Notes under the pieces: generated by a model
What the model saw: only the letters and a program-made list of their open reading frames with translations
Told to the model about the DNA's origin: nothing
Database searches by the model: none
NCBI GenBank assembly: GCA_042663485.1
Contig: JBHTAF010000002.1
Length of the DNA stretch: 64,000 bases
Reading direction: 5' to 3' (one strand)
Origin: Natronosalvus sp042663485
GTDB taxonomy: Archaea > Halobacteriota > Halobacteria > Halobacteriales > Natrialbaceae
Position numbers and translations under genes: made by a program
In this document: one piece after another, positions 25,251-31,912 of the stretch
Layout: each line of letters opens with the position of its first letter
How positions within the stretch are numbered: position 1 is the stretch's first letter

Positions 25251-25442
25251 ATGGCACTGAACAAATTACGCCAGCTCGATCAGAACTCTGCCGGTGTTAC
25301 GCTCCCGAAAGACGACCTCCGCCTCGAGGGAATTCTCGACGAAAACGGTGAAGTCGAGGGCGAACACCACGCGCATATTCGCCACGTCGACGAAGGGAAA
25401 TGGACCGTCGAATTGGTCGAAATTACTTTTAGCGAAAAATAA
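25251..25442 (+). CDS. AbrB/SpoVT-like DNA-binding protein
   Basis: A 63-aa protein, MALNKLRQLDQ, then SAGVTLPKDDLRLEGILDEN, the usual swapped-hairpin pattern of AbrB/MazE-type DNA-binding domains (x-V-x-L-P-K-x-x-L-x-x-x-G-I). AbrB-like proteins dimerise and bind promoters. It is divergent from the virion operon and sits at a palindrome, so it may repress itself and perhaps the virion genes. A nearly identical domain is encoded again at 31687-31839. No toxin partner is adjacent. Confidence 0.75.
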   Translation: MALNKLRQLDQNSAGVTLPKDDLRLEGILDENGEVEGEHHAHIRHVDEGKWTVELVEITFSEK

Positions 25443-25515
25443 CGGTGTTATATTTTCAGCATCAATTATGTTTCCTGACCGTAATATATTAGATGATTAG
25501 GTCAAATTTCCTACT

Positions 25516-26019
25516 ATGCGTCGCAGACAACTCCTTGTGAACGCAGGATCGGTAGCGCTCGGTAGTACAATAGCCGCTTCGGGCTTGGCCGCTGCAGAGT
25601 CCGGTCGACGACTTCCACCGAATGATAACGTCCCGAGCGCATCCATCCATCCGTTTCCGACTCCAGAGCCCCAGGAGGTGTCGACCGGTGATTGGATCAC
25701 CCATCGAATTGGATGGATTTCACCGACTAAAGCGGAACTCGAGGACTTCCTCGGGAAATATGAGATTCGAGCGTGGATCGATGGAGAACCCATAGACGAT
25801 TTCGACTCATATCGAGGAGATATCAACGAGGATGAGGACGGGTGGACGACGTACTGGCGCTACACGACACCGCCAAAACCACCCGGAGTATACGAATTTG
25901 AGGTGGAGCTCGAATTCAACGAGGATTTGGATAACGGGAAGAACGAAGCTGGCGACGTTATCACGGTCGCCGGTACGTACGAAGTTACACCTAATGGCGG
26001 GCGCGGTAAAGGACGATAA
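25516..26019 (+). CDS. Tat-exported small protein, unknown function
   Basis: A 167-aa protein with a Tat-like start (MRRRQLLVNAGSVALGSTIA) and cleavage around residue 26 (GLAAAESG). The mature part has a single beta-rich domain with many Trp and Tyr (WITHRIGWISPTKAELED, GWTTYWRYTTPPKPPGVYEF) and a short basic tail. A TATA-like TAATATATT (25482-25490) lies about 28 bp before the ATG. A diverged homologue is encoded at 31913-32416, so it belongs to the duplicated block. It has no recognised domain; an exported protein from a provirus suggests an effect on the host surface. Confidence 0.75.
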   Translation: MRRRQLLVNAGSVALGSTIAASGLAAAESGRRLPPNDNVPSASIHPFPTPEPQEVSTGDWITHRIGWISPTKAELEDFLGKYEIRAWIDGEPIDDFDSYRGDINEDEDGWTTYWRYTTPPKPPGVYEFEVELEFNEDLDNGKNEAGDVITVAGTYEVTPNGGRGKGR

Positions 26020-26040
26020 CAGAGTCCAATCAAACCCCGA

Positions 26041-26628
26041 TCAAAGCCAGTTGACTTTTTTACGTTCTCGCTGCTGAGCCTCAGGCGAATACGTTCCGCG
26101 ATAGTGCTCGAGGAATGTCTCGAGATCGTTCCACCCGCCCCAGTCGATCACCAGGAGCGGATCGACGTCGGCTGCGGCGAGCGCGGTCGCCCACGTCCGG
26201 CGGAGATCGTGCATCCCGAGATACAACCAGCCGTCGTCTCCGGTCACCTGGTGGAGCTCGCGAGCGGTCCCGCTGAGCCAGCGCCGAAGTGAGCGCGTCG
26301 TCGATATCTCGAGTAACGGTTTCTCGCTCGAGGCGTCTCTTACGTCGGCCACGGTTCGGATAGTTGTCGCCAAATCGCGCGGTACGGGCGTCTCACGGAA
26401 CTTGTCGCCTTTGCCGTGCCAAACGCGGAGAACCGTTCCGGCGTCGGTGTCGACGACGTCCTCGGGCGAGACGTCGAGAATTTCGTGCGATCGGAGCCCA
26501 CAGCGCGCGCCCAACGAATAGGCGAGTCGCTGCTGGGTATCGGTGGCGGCCTCGAGGAGCTGTGCAACTTCGGTCTGGCTGAGCCAGACCTTCATGTCGT
26601 CGCGGTTGCGATGTTGCTGGAGATTCAT
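26041..26628 (-). CDS. Small tyrosine recombinase (catalytic domain only)
   Basis: A 195-aa protein of the phage-integrase/XerD family lacking the N-terminal arm domain. Catalytic residues are in place: Arg46 (GLRSHEI), Lys73 region (HGKGDKF), His140 and Arg143 (MHDLRRTW), Trp166 (DWGGWNDLETF) and Tyr176 (HYRGTY). The short form suggests a dedicated, perhaps local, recombination job rather than integration, for which the larger enzyme at 30424 is better placed. Upstream of its start lies a conserved inverted repeat (26631-26662). It is adjacent to the pilin gene on the same strand. The copy at 32474-33060 is broken. Confidence 0.85.
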   Translation of the reverse strand: MNLQQHRNRDDMKVWLSQTEVAQLLEAATDTQQRLAYSLGARCGLRSHEILDVSPEDVVDTDAGTVLRVWHGKGDKFRETPVPRDLATTIRTVADVRDASSEKPLLEISTTRSLRRWLSGTARELHQVTGDDGWLYLGMHDLRRTWATALAAADVDPLLVIDWGGWNDLETFLEHYRGTYSPEAQQRERKKVNWL

Positions 26629-26630
26629 GT

Positions 26631-26662
26631 CCGGGTTGCGAGTAAGGCGGACGGCAACCCGG
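26631..26662. repeat. Inverted repeat upstream of the small recombinase
   Basis: CCGGGTTG (26631-26638) and its reverse complement CAACCCGG (26655-26662) flank 16 bp. The same arms and spacing recur at 33063-33094 before the broken copy, so the structure is conserved and likely a recombinase-binding or regulatory site. Confidence 0.6.
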
Positions 26663-26690
26663 GGTATAGTGAGTGTTTTGGTGCGATGGG

Positions 26691-26706
26691 CGGCCCGATC
26701 GGGCCG
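26691..26706. promoter_or_regulatory. 16-bp perfect palindrome upstream of the recombinase promoter
   Basis: CGGCCCGATCGGGCCG is its own reverse complement. It lies upstream of a minus-strand TATA-like CTATACC (26663-26669) for the small recombinase. This palindrome is not conserved in the second copy. Confidence 0.4.
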
Positions 26707-26764
26707 GTTTACGTCCGAGATTCAGTCGTTATCGGACGAGAAAGAGAGATAAAATTACTATCGC

Positions 26765-27217
26765 TTAGCTGGAGGTCTCAAAGCTAGTCAATTCGTTTGA
26801 GGTACTATCTGTCTCCCAGACAATACGTACTTCGTCACCAGCATTGTAGTCAGGCCCTTCAGTCAGGTCTAAGGTATCTCCACCAGCAACCCTATCGCCA
26901 GACGCCCAACCAGACACGTCGGTCCGGACACCATTTGCCACGATAACCAAATTGCCCTCATCAATCTTGTCTCCACCACTGTGAGTCAGAGTAAGTGATT
27001 TTGATGAATCATTACTGGTGTGAGTTTCCTCTTCCCAATCGTAAGTCGCTGTTGGCGCTGAATTCCCCACGCTGCTGCCCATATCCAACACAAACGCTGC
27101 AATCACTGCAGCGAGAATAACCGTAATCGCAACCATGAGTATAACTCCGATGACAGGAGAGACAGCCCTCTCCGATTCGTTTCCGATCAGCTTGCTTCTG
27201 TATTGCTTCAGGTCCAT
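26765..27217 (-). CDS. Type IV pilin (class III signal) in the provirus
   Basis: A 150-aa pilin-like protein: a basic lead (MDLKQYRSKLIGNESERA), the haloarchaeal prepilin motif SPVIGVILMVAITVILAA at residues 20-37, and a C-terminal beta domain (about 55-150, e.g. LTLTHSGGDKIDEGNLVIV). Prepilin peptidase would cleave before AVSPVIG. Host pili in this clade are made by PilB3/PilC3 systems like the one at 38338, so a viral pilin could enter host pili. Two related pilins occur in the second block (33275-34185). It is divergent from the gene at 27564. Confidence 0.85.
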   Translation of the reverse strand: MDLKQYRSKLIGNESERAVSPVIGVILMVAITVILAAVIAAFVLDMGSSVGNSAPTATYDWEEETHTSNDSSKSLTLTHSGGDKIDEGNLVIVANGVRTDVSGWASGDRVAGGDTLDLTEGPDYNAGDEVRIVWETDSTSNELTSFETSS

Positions 27218-27563
27218 GATTATCGTTGTTCTATTACGCGCACCAGATGTGAACGGTCAGAAACTTTATTGACTGACCCGGTGTCGAGTCAGTTGGCGGA
27301 TGGGGTTGGGGGTACTTACCTTCCCACACCGTCAGTTCTTCGCGTCGCACCTGTGCTGATAGTCTCACTTAACGGCTGTATAATAAACCCTGTGGCTAGG
27401 TCTGAATAAACGACAATCACGAAATCTTAGACGGTTTCAGATGTGATAATCAGCGACTCGTGGAAGGCCTACAACACCCCCTTGAAACGTTCATGTCTGG
27501 CGTTTTTCCGCTGTGCTGTCGAAACCCGAATCCTATTACACAAGACAGTCCATCACTCGATCA
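27218..27563. other. Intergenic region between pilin and HTH gene, partly conserved
   Basis: No gene. Short segments recur in the second block, e.g. TGATAATCAGCGAC at 27444-27457 and 34405-34418, each followed by an ACCCCCTTGAA stretch. Both copies therefore share a promoter or operator region that serves the two divergent genes. Confidence 0.45.
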
Positions 27564-28346
27564 ATGACCGACAGCGTGTTCGTGACCGAGGAGGATCTGG
27601 CGCGAACCTTCGACGGTGGGGCCTACGAGGACGCCTTTGAGATCGTCGAGCAGTACCGAAAAGCGACGCGTTACACCTCGAAACACGACGTCAAATCGGG
27701 CGCGACCGCCTCGGCGCTGGATCTTCCGCGCTCACGCTTGCGGACGTGGATCGACGAGGGCGGTGCACCCGACGCAGTGAATTGTATCGAGGCCGCGCGC
27801 CGACACGGTTGGCTCAATCTCGAGTACGGCGACTCGAAATTCGACGCACTGAATGCACTCGTCGCGAACGTCTTCTCGGGCGGGTCGATCGCCCGCGAGA
27901 ACTACACCCCGACGTTTGCCCTGAATCGACACGGCGACGAGAGCCACGTGATCGACGCGCTCGGTCTCGCCGGCGTCGACTACGATCTCCTCGAGCGCAC
28001 CGGTCGCGCGGACGAAGCTCGACCGACGACCGACGGACGTGTTCTGGGGCGAGTTCTCGCCAGCCTCGGCGCTCCCGTGGGGTCGAAAGCCGACAACGAA
28101 CTCGAGTTGCCTGCGTACCTTGAGGATGCACCCGACGACGTCCGTCGACTGTTCGTCGTCTGCTACCTCGAAAATCGCGCCCATGCCCATCGCTCCATCC
28201 TCAAATTCAGGGAGGAACGCTCGAGGGCGTACCTCGAGGACCTGGCGGCCTTGATCGAAGACGTCGCCGCGGGACCGGTCACCGTCTCGGAAAAGAACGT
28301 CAATATCTCGAAAGCGGCCGCTGAAAACCTCGGAAGCGTGATTTAG
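27564..28346 (+). CDS. HTH protein with degenerate LAGLIDADG-like domain
   Basis: A 260-aa protein starting at ATG 27564 (MTDSVFVTEEDLARTFDGG). Residues about 40-60 look like a helix-turn-helix (KSGATASALDLPRSRLRTWI). The rest resembles a LAGLIDADG homing-endonuclease fold with two helices, FDALNALVANVFSGG (about 95-109) and VRRLFVVCYLENRAHA (about 197-212), separated by strand-rich parts. The acidic residues at the ends of the two helices appear replaced (GG and N), so cleavage is unlikely and DNA binding, as in WhiA-like regulators, is more plausible. The assignment is tentative. A truncated homologue lies at 34527. Confidence 0.6.
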   Translation: MTDSVFVTEEDLARTFDGGAYEDAFEIVEQYRKATRYTSKHDVKSGATASALDLPRSRLRTWIDEGGAPDAVNCIEAARRHGWLNLEYGDSKFDALNALVANVFSGGSIARENYTPTFALNRHGDESHVIDALGLAGVDYDLLERTGRADEARPTTDGRVLGRVLASLGAPVGSKADNELELPAYLEDAPDDVRRLFVVCYLENRAHAHRSILKFREERSRAYLEDLAALIEDVAAGPVTVSEKNVNISKAAAENLGSVI

Positions 28347-28349
28347 CGA

Positions 28350-28604
28350 TTACTCGAGGTCGTCGGCCTCGAGATCGCCCTCGAGATAGGCATGGCCGAG
28401 GTCAGTGATTTCGTATAGCCCGTCGTCCACACGGTTCACAAGCCCGGATTCGAGAAGTTCAGCCAGTCTGGTGCTCAGATAATGGCGTGAATAATCTGTA
28501 TTCACTGAGAGGATTTTTGGAGAGAGAACTAATCCGCTATCGTCGAGAGTCTCGAGGATTCGGTCATCAGCCTGGGTCATCCATGAGACCCTCGGTCTTC
28601 GCAT
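28350..28604 (-). CDS. PhiH1-repressor-like winged-helix regulator
   Basis: An 84-aa winged-helix protein, MRRPRVSWMTQADDRILE, then SPKILSVNTDYSRHYLSTRL (recognition helix) and the wing GLVNRVDDGLYEITDLG, ending ADDLE. This is the pattern of the haloarchaeal PhiH1 repressor family. The ATG at 28604 is preferred to 28619 because family members begin MRRP. It is divergent from the right operon (28724 onward) and shares its control region, so it is a good candidate for the lysogeny repressor. Confidence 0.8.
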   Translation of the reverse strand: MRRPRVSWMTQADDRILETLDDSGLVLSPKILSVNTDYSRHYLSTRLAELLESGLVNRVDDGLYEITDLGHAYLEGDLEADDLE

Positions 28605-28680
28605 ACTGATACGTCCCATACCCGCATTTTATCAATACTGGTTGGATTTCTGTGCAGCATCATTTGGTACTCCACAGATT

Positions 28681-28703
28681 AACGTACGTTAGGTTAAATA
28701 TAA
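28681..28703 (+). promoter_or_regulatory. Promoter with palindromic operator, right operon
   Basis: The palindrome AACGTACGTT (28681-28690) is 3 bp upstream of the TATA-like TTAAATATAA (28694-28703), which is about 25 bp before a GTG at 28724. A repressor bound at the palindrome would block TFB/TBP. The PhiH1-like repressor gene next door is the natural candidate. Confidence 0.55.
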
Positions 28704-28723
28704 GTGGTTGGGATGTTTCGGTT

Positions 28724-28885
28724 GTGAGCAACGGACGCCAGACGAACCCGCCGCTGGCCGGTCGGGATCCTGAAAAGCTGCGAACCCGGTGTTTGGGCCA
28801 CCGGTTCGCTGGCCTCCGTAACCAGGCTACGGAAGCATGCAAAGACGCAACCCGCGGGAAATTAAGTCTCCCGCTCGAACGGTGA
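28724..28885 (+). CDS. Possible 53-aa leaderless protein
   Basis: A frame from the GTG at 28724 (SNGRQTNPPLAGRDPEKLRT) to the stop at 28885. A TATA box at the right distance supports leaderless expression. It is basic, contains two Cys, and has no recognised domain. Small basic proteins next to the integrase of temperate pleolipoviruses can act as recombination directionality factors; that role here is only a suggestion. Confidence 0.45.
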   Translation: MSNGRQTNPPLAGRDPEKLRTRCLGHRFAGLRNQATEACKDATRGKLSLPLER

Positions 28886-28971
28886 CGTATCGACAGCGAC
28901 GAGTTTCACTTTCACTTTCACTATGGGCATTTGGCCGACCGCTTTTATACCCCGGTTCATCTGTCCGGGTG

Positions 28972-29232
28972 ATGGCTTCGAGTAAGCAGGAGATCCGCTT
29001 AGCGGATCGCACAGATCGATGGCGGTACGTGTGCCCACGCGGGCACCGATCATGGGAGCCGACGAATTTCCACTTCTGGTGCCAGCAGTGCGCGAGTAAC
29101 TGGGCCGACGTCGATCCCGAGTTTGACGAGTTGCACGATCGCAAGACCGGCGAAATGGTCGCCCGGTCTGAACTCATCCTTTCACCGGAAGGGATCAATG
29201 AACCGCCCGAAAACGGAGGTGGACACGCGTGA
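28972..29232 (+). CDS. 86-aa zinc-binding protein, start of right operon
   Basis: A protein from ATG 28972 (MASSKQEIRLADRTDRW) with a CPRGH...CQQC zinc site (YVCPRGHRSWEPT, FHFWCQQCASNW) at about residues 19-43, resembling a zinc-ribbon with one His. A TATA-like CTTTTATAC (28942-28950) lies 22-30 bp upstream, so it is leaderless and opens the operon leading to the integrase. The following gene overlaps by 4 bp. Confidence 0.7.
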   Translation: MASSKQEIRLADRTDRWRYVCPRGHRSWEPTNFHFWCQQCASNWADVDPEFDELHDRKTGEMVARSELILSPEGINEPPENGGGHA

Positions 29233-29609
29233 ACGACGATTTCGAGATGTCTAAGGGCGAAACTGGTCGGTCGTTCATCAGCCGTCTCGCCGATGAAGTC
29301 ACCGACTGGATGATCGAAGATCCGTCACGGGAAGACATCTGTGACGAGGTTTGGGCGTTTGCGCTGGCGACGTTCGTCGACGGAACCGCGATCACCCCAC
29401 GCGGATTTGACGAATCCGAGCGGTACACGCAGGCGAGTACTGTAAGACCGCCGTTCGTCGACGCGACCGTCGAGTACGCAGAGTGTCATTTCTGCGGTCA
29501 GACGTGGGAACCCGAAGCTGTGGACGGATTCGACCTGTCGACGGAAGACGAATACTACCCGAAAATGGTTCCAGTTTGCCCGGAACACGCGTGGGGAGGT
29601 TGCAGATGA
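29229..29609 (+). CDS. 126-aa viral protein with zinc-finger-like end
   Basis: A protein from the GTG at 29229 in a 4-bp overlap with the previous gene. The N-terminal part (RSFISRLADEVTDWMIEDPS) is helical and acidic. The end holds AECHFCGQTWEP and VCPEHAWGGC, which together could bind one zinc. No recognised domain. The stop overlaps the next ATG (ATGA). Confidence 0.65.
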   Translation: MNDDFEMSKGETGRSFISRLADEVTDWMIEDPSREDICDEVWAFALATFVDGTAITPRGFDESERYTQASTVRPPFVDATVEYAECHFCGQTWEPEAVDGFDLSTEDEYYPKMVPVCPEHAWGGCR

Positions 29610-29896
29610 GCGACGATCGCGCCCTCGAGCGCCAAGCCGACGCGCTCGAAGCGATCGCCACCGAACTCAGGTATCAGAACGCCGTACTCGTGGAGGTCGT
29701 CTCGAGTATGGACGACCTGGCCGCTCGAGTCGATCGGCACCACTGCCCGGACGGGCCGCCCCGTGATCGGTCGGGGAAGGCCCTCCAGACGTGGATTCAA
29801 GATCGCCTTTTCGAGCGCGACGAACTCGAGGACGTCGACCGCGACTACAGCGCCACCTGGGGAAATCCCGAGAACTGGGGTGAAAACGATGACTGA
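29606..29896 (+). CDS. 96-aa helical viral protein
   Basis: A protein from ATG 29606. The N-terminal two-thirds is a continuous amphipathic helix (ALERQADALEAIATELRYQN ... VVSSMDDLAARVDR), probably a coiled coil, and the tail is charged with WIQDRLFERDELED. No function can be assigned. It is translationally coupled with both neighbours by short overlaps. Confidence 0.65.
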   Translation: MSDDRALERQADALEAIATELRYQNAVLVEVVSSMDDLAARVDRHHCPDGPPRDRSGKALQTWIQDRLFERDELEDVDRDYSATWGNPENWGENDD

Positions 29897-30191
29897 ACCG
29901 AACGACGTGCTCATTCAGACGACTCGAGCCGCCCTCGAGCACAAGATGAAAGGCGAGGTGAAGCCGGGTCACCTGCCGTTCTGGCGGGTGAACGGGACGC
30001 CCCGCCGCACTGATGAAGGCGCGTCGATCCTCTTCAGCGACGGTCAGCGCGTGATCGCCCGCGGGCTCGTTGCGAAGCTCGAGGAGGGACGAATCTGGTT
30101 CACCCCGCTCGAGGCCGTCGACGAGGTGTTGCCAGCCGAGCCACCGACGCGCGGGTTCAAGTACGTCGACCCATCGGGGGTACCGGCGTGA
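29889..30191 (+). CDS. 100-aa viral protein of unknown function
   Basis: A protein from ATG 29889, overlapping the previous stop by 8 bp. It carries a mixed alpha/beta domain with GHLPFWRVNGTPRR, ASILFSDGQRVIARGL and GRIWFTPLEAVDEV, a strand-turn-strand pattern like a small beta-barrel. No zinc or catalytic motif. Its end overlaps the next gene by 4 bp. Confidence 0.65.
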   Translation: MTEPNDVLIQTTRAALEHKMKGEVKPGHLPFWRVNGTPRRTDEGASILFSDGQRVIARGLVAKLEEGRIWFTPLEAVDEVLPAEPPTRGFKYVDPSGVPA

Positions 30192-30427
30192 TCTACGAGC
30201 AACGGCACTGGACTCGAGTCCAGCAGGTCGCCCGAAAGGCGCTCTGTGAACTCGCCACCGGAAACGCAGAGACGGTCACCGACGCCGTCGACGCCGTGGG
30301 CGATGGGCTTGGGCCAGCACGCCGAGCCGATTCGGTCTGGTTGGTCGAGATGATCGACGATCGACTCGACGACCAGGATCGAACGGAGCTCCTCGAGGCC
30401 GTCCGATCGGAGGTCGGTTCAGCGTGA
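30188..30427 (+). CDS. 79-aa helical viral protein before the integrase
   Basis: A protein from the GTG at 30188 (IYEQRHWTRVQQVARKALCE), helical throughout and acidic at the end (DRLDDQDRTELLEAVRSEV). It is coupled to the integrase by a 4-bp overlap. Its size and position make an integrase helper possible; there is no direct evidence. Confidence 0.6.
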   Translation: MIYEQRHWTRVQQVARKALCELATGNAETVTDAVDAVGDGLGPARRADSVWLVEMIDDRLDDQDRTELLEAVRSEVGSA

Positions 30428-31458
30428 GCGGCCTTGAACCAATCACACCCGAGCGAGCCGTCGAGATGTACGTCGAAGGGCGTCGAGACGAACTCAGCGC
30501 GCAAACGCTCCCCTCACATGTCTACCGACTCGAGGCGTTCACACAGTGGTGTGCCGAGGAGAGCATCGAGAACCTGAACGAACTGACCGGCCGTGATCTG
30601 TACGCCTATCGAGTCTGGCGACGCGAAGGACAGGGCGAAGGCCGCGAGGAGGTGACGACGATCACCCTTCGAGGCCAGCTCGCCACGTTACGCGCGTTCC
30701 TTCGATTCTGTGCCGACATCGACGGCGTTCCGGAGGATTTGTTCACGAAGGTTCCGCTCCCGACCGTCTCCGCCAGTGAGGGCGTCAGCGATACGACGCT
30801 CGAGCCGGACCGAGCGACCGAGATTCTGGACTACCTGTCTCGCCACCACTACGCCTCGAGAAAGCACGTCACGGTGCTGTTGCTGTGGCACACGGGCGCT
30901 CGAGCGGGCGGTGTTCGAGCACTCGACGTGTCGGACTGTGATCTCGATACCGACCGGCCTGGCCTCCAGTTCGTTCACCGGCCCGAGTCGGACACACCAC
31001 TGAAGAAAGGCGAGAAGGGTGAACGGTGGAACTCGATTAGCGGTCACGTCGCGGGCGTGCTCGAGGATTACATCGACGGACCTCGCGAGCGCGTTACCGA
31101 TGAGTATGGCAGAGCGCCGCTGCTCTCGACTCGAGCGGGCCGAGCGAGTGTCTCGACGATTCGAGATACGCTGTACGGCGTCACCCGACCGTGCTGGCGC
31201 GGGGCTTCGTGCCCGCACGATCGTGACCCCGAGGACTGTGACGCCACCTACTACGCGAAGGCTAGCACCTGCCCGTCGTCGCGATCTCCGCACGACGTCC
31301 GAAGCGGCCGGGTGACCGCGTATCGACGCGCCGATGTCCCCCGTCGTGTCGTCGGTGATCGACTCGACGCGAGCGACGACATCCTCGACCGGCACTACGA
31401 CCGACGAAACAACCGCGAGAAGGCCGAACAGCGCCGCGACTACCTCCCAGATTTGTAA
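30424..31458 (+). CDS. int: Provirus integrase (tyrosine recombinase, SNJ2-type)
   Basis: A 344-aa site-specific recombinase with an N-terminal SAM-like arm domain (about 1-110: ITPERAVEMYVEGRRDELSA) and a catalytic domain with Arg160 (WHTGARAGGVRALD), His290 and Arg293 (SPHDVRSGR) and Tyr325 (LDRHYDRRN). Between the first Arg and HxxR lies a Cys-rich insertion (C257, C263, C272, C283) that could bind zinc, an unusual feature. It is the last gene of the right operon and ends 49 bp from the first att copy and 145 bp from the second, so it is the enzyme for integration and excision at the tRNA. Confidence 0.9.
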   Translation: MSGLEPITPERAVEMYVEGRRDELSAQTLPSHVYRLEAFTQWCAEESIENLNELTGRDLYAYRVWRREGQGEGREEVTTITLRGQLATLRAFLRFCADIDGVPEDLFTKVPLPTVSASEGVSDTTLEPDRATEILDYLSRHHYASRKHVTVLLLWHTGARAGGVRALDVSDCDLDTDRPGLQFVHRPESDTPLKKGEKGERWNSISGHVAGVLEDYIDGPRERVTDEYGRAPLLSTRAGRASVSTIRDTLYGVTRPCWRGASCPHDRDPEDCDATYYAKASTCPSSRSPHDVRSGRVTAYRRADVPRRVVGDRLDASDDILDRHYDRRNNREKAEQRRDYLPDL

Positions 31459-31506
31459 CCATGATCCACGATTTCACGAACGTAGAAGCAACGCCGAAGT
31501 GCAGTC

Positions 31507-31521
31507 CCGTCAGGGCCCATC
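31507..31521 (+). repeat. Inner partial att copy (15 bp)
   Basis: CCGTCAGGGCCCATC, identical to 12022-12036 in the tRNA and its flank. It may be the actual right core site of the provirus, with 31603-31625 then belonging to an older insertion. Confidence 0.6.
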
Positions 31522-31602
31522 GATTCTGCGACGAACGGAGGTGAGGAGCGAATCGATCACGCACTGACGATTCGAATCAGGGAGCAGCTTCGCTGCGACC
31601 GA

Positions 31603-31625
31603 GGTTCGAATCCGTCAGGGCCCAT
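31603..31625 (+). repeat. attR: right copy of the 23-bp direct repeat
   Basis: Identical to 12013-12035. The homologous second block begins about 60 bp further on. A short repeat (GATTCGAATCAGGGAGC) follows each of the two right-hand att copies at 31569 and 31672, at nearly equal distance (62 and 60 bp), so this stretch looks duplicated. Confidence 0.8.
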
Positions 31626-31839
31626 GGAGCGAGCCGAGCAGTTCTCGAGGTTCGTAGAGTGGATCGCTGGCGATTCGAATCAGGGAGCCGGTGTTACGCT
31701 CCCAAAAGACGACCTCCGCCTCGAGGGAATTCTCGACGAAAACGGTGAAGTCGAAGGCGAACACTACGCGCATATTCGCCACGTCAACGAAGGGAAATGG
31801 ACCGTGGAATTAGTCGAAATGAGTTTTGGTGAGAAGTAG
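31624..31839 (+). pseudogene. 5'-truncated AbrB-like gene, second block
   Basis: From 31687 to about 31842 the DNA is nearly identical to 25290-25445 and encodes the same AbrB-like domain (AGVTLPKDDLRLEGI). The original start, TATA box and palindrome are gone; the open frame now begins at the ATG directly after the att repeat and runs through unrelated sequence (MERAEQFSRFVEWIAGD). The 71-aa product might still fold but has lost its promoter, so I call it a remnant. Confidence 0.6.
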
Positions 31840-31912
31840 CTGAGGTTTATTTTTCATCTGAAGTGAATTTCATGACCGGAATGCATTAGAACTTCAGGTC
31901 AGATATCAAACT

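Larger units (their letters stand above)
12013..31625. mobile_element. Integrated betapleolipovirus-like provirus (SNJ2-type), about 19.6 kb
   Basis: Bounded by a 23-bp perfect direct repeat: 12013-12035 in the tRNA and 31603-31625 on the right. A partial third copy (15 bp) at 31507-31521 sits 48 bp after the integrase stop and may be the true right end. The contents are a left early operon with a Rep-like protein (12218-15573), an AT-rich cargo (15983-17430), a minus-strand virion block (17617-25129), a regulatory/pilin block (25251-28604), and a right operon ending in the integrase (28724-31458). The virion block follows the pleolipovirus order VP3-VP4 spike-ORF6-ORF7-VP8 ATPase. That identification rests on order, topology and length, not on a database search. 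All core genes look intact, so the provirus may be functional. Confidence 0.88.
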
